In this document: one piece after another, positions 6,088-6,437 of the stretch
Position numbering within the stretch: position 1 is the stretch's first letter
How the letters are laid out: every line of letters begins with the position of its first letter
Notes under the pieces: generated by a model
Databases searched by the model: none
Seen by the model: only the letters and a program-made list of their open reading frames with translations
What the model was told of the DNA's origin: nothing
Source of the DNA: Rhodobacterales bacterium UBA3089
GTDB lineage: Bacteria; Pseudomonadota; Alphaproteobacteria; Rhodobacterales; Rhodobacteraceae
Length of the DNA: 6,437 bases
Direction: 5' to 3'
Assembly: GCA_002367255.1 (NCBI GenBank)
Contig: DFBD01000110.1
Span: 1 to 6,437, forward strand
Translations under genes and position numbers: made by a program

Positions 6088-6115
6088 TTGACTTCTAGTA
6101 CCTGCTATCTATTGT
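6088..6115 (+). promoter_or_regulatory. Possible sigma-70 promoter for the CAP-domain gene
   Basis: TTGACT (6088-6093) matches five of six -35 bases. After a 16-base spacer, TATTGT (6110-6115) matches four of six -10 bases. Transcription would start near 6122, leaving a leader of about 80 bases that contains the 6167-6183 hairpin. Confidence 0.4.
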
Positions 6116-6166
6116 GTAACGCCTGTAACCCGTAATTCATCTCCTTTTTGTTCAGTAAGAGTGCAA

Positions 6167-6183
6167 GCCAACCGTAAGTTGGC
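6167..6183 (+). repeat. Small hairpin in the predicted leader of the CAP-domain gene
   Basis: GCCAAC (6167-6172) and GTTGGC (6178-6183) are perfect 6-bp inverted arms around a 5-base loop, ending 20 bases before the ATG at 6204. There is no T run after it, so it is not a terminator. It could be an operator or an mRNA structure affecting translation, since the gene lacks an obvious Shine-Dalgarno sequence. The function is not shown. Confidence 0.4.
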
Positions 6184-6203
6184 CCCACAAATCTGGTTTC
6201 AAC

Positions 6204-6437
6204 ATGGCACGATCATTCGTGACCTGGATGGCGGTCTGCGCTCTCGGGTTATTCTGGACTACAGCCGCTTCGGCTTCGCAAGGCAGTTGCAATACGCAGC
6301 TTACCCAAGCTGCGAATAGCCGCACCGTGTCCGCCGAGACGTTGGATCAGGACCTGTTTAATAGCGCAGTACTTCATTACGTGAATATCGAGCGTTGCAA
6401 TCGCGGATTAACCCCTTTGACGTCTGATAACACGTTG
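6204..6437 (+). CDS. Secreted CAP-domain (SCP/PR1-like) protein, N-terminal part only
   Basis: The frame is open from ATG 6204 to the right edge (78 codons, no stop), and the first in-frame stop upstream is at 6156-6158, with no other usual start between. Residues 1-24 form a signal peptide: Arg3, a hydrophobic core (about 8-18) and an ASA cleavage site before Ser25, so the product is exported. The mature start has SQGSC. Residues 47-72, with the pattern LDQDLFNSAVLHYVNIER then CNRGLTPL, look like the first helix and N-x-x-R-x-x-x-GL-PL signature of bacterial CAP-domain proteins (YkwD/SCP type). The His/Glu cavity residues of that domain would lie beyond the window. Bacterial CAP proteins have mostly unknown roles. 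The call rests on one short conserved segment, so it is moderate. No ribosome binding site is apparent. Confidence 0.65.
   Translation, partial: MARSFVTWMAVCALGLFWTTAASASQGSCNTQLTQAANSRTVSAETLDQDLFNSAVLHYVNIERCNRGLTPLTSDNTL

Larger units (their letters stand above)
5939..6203. other. AT-rich divergent intergenic region between the ABC operon and the CAP gene
   Basis: This 265-base spacer is clearly richer in A and T than the flanking genes and has no convincing reading frame on either strand. It must hold the control regions for both directions: the importer operon on the minus strand and the CAP-domain gene on the plus strand. I find one passable plus-strand promoter and two inverted repeats, listed separately. 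No good minus-strand -35/-10 pair with 16-18 spacing could be picked by eye. Confidence 0.6.

Noticed and set aside
1..6437. Mobile element, CRISPR, toxin-antitoxin or phage-defence genes
   Set aside because: All sizeable frames are explained by housekeeping, transport or exported proteins. No terminal repeats, spacer arrays or transposase/integrase motifs were seen.

Overview
The window looks like ordinary chromosomal DNA of an alphaproteobacterium, most probably of the Rhodobacteraceae/Roseobacter group. The case rests on the content: a CobS-type aerobic cobaltochelatase subunit next to a J-domain protein and a divergent bolA gene, a short RluA, and an N-terminus resembling the CAP-domain exoproteins common in that family. 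The assignment is made from protein resemblance only. There is no sign of a mobile element, CRISPR array, integrase, tRNA or rRNA.

Layout. Positions 1-905 (minus strand) hold the first 301 codons of cobS, an AAA+ ATPase that cuts off at the left edge. Upstream on the same strand, after a 111-base gap with an exact TATAAT box, lies a 217-residue protein with a C-terminal J domain and an N-terminal Cys/His cluster (1017-1670). A 78-base divergent spacer leads to a plus-strand pair, bolA (1749-2027) and rluA (2024-2680), whose reading frames overlap by four bases. rluA runs tail to tail into the next minus-strand operon, and the two stop codons themselves overlap.

From 5938 down to 2677 is a complete four-gene polar amino-acid ABC importer on the minus strand, in the order ATPase, periplasmic binding protein, permease, permease. 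The ATPase closely resembles HisP. The binding protein carries HisJ-like ligand residues and a HisJ-like cysteine pair, so a basic amino acid or an opine-like derivative is the most likely substrate. The binding-protein gene has a strong ribosome binding site. It is separated from the permease genes by a 9-bp perfect hairpin, which would suit higher expression of the binding protein than of the membrane subunits. The two permease genes overlap by ATGA.

Positions 5939-6203 are an AT-rich divergent intergenic region with a candidate plus-strand promoter and two inverted repeats. The window ends inside a secreted CAP (SCP/PR1-like) protein beginning at 6204.

Functionally, the left part concerns cobalamin synthesis (CobS with a possible J-protein helper) and RNA/iron-sulfur housekeeping (RluA, BolA). 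The right part is nutrient uptake and an exported protein. I see no clearly new system. The points most worth a second look are the J-domain/Cys-His protein beside cobS, the paired cysteines confined to the predicted periplasmic faces of the transporter, and the intercistronic hairpin.
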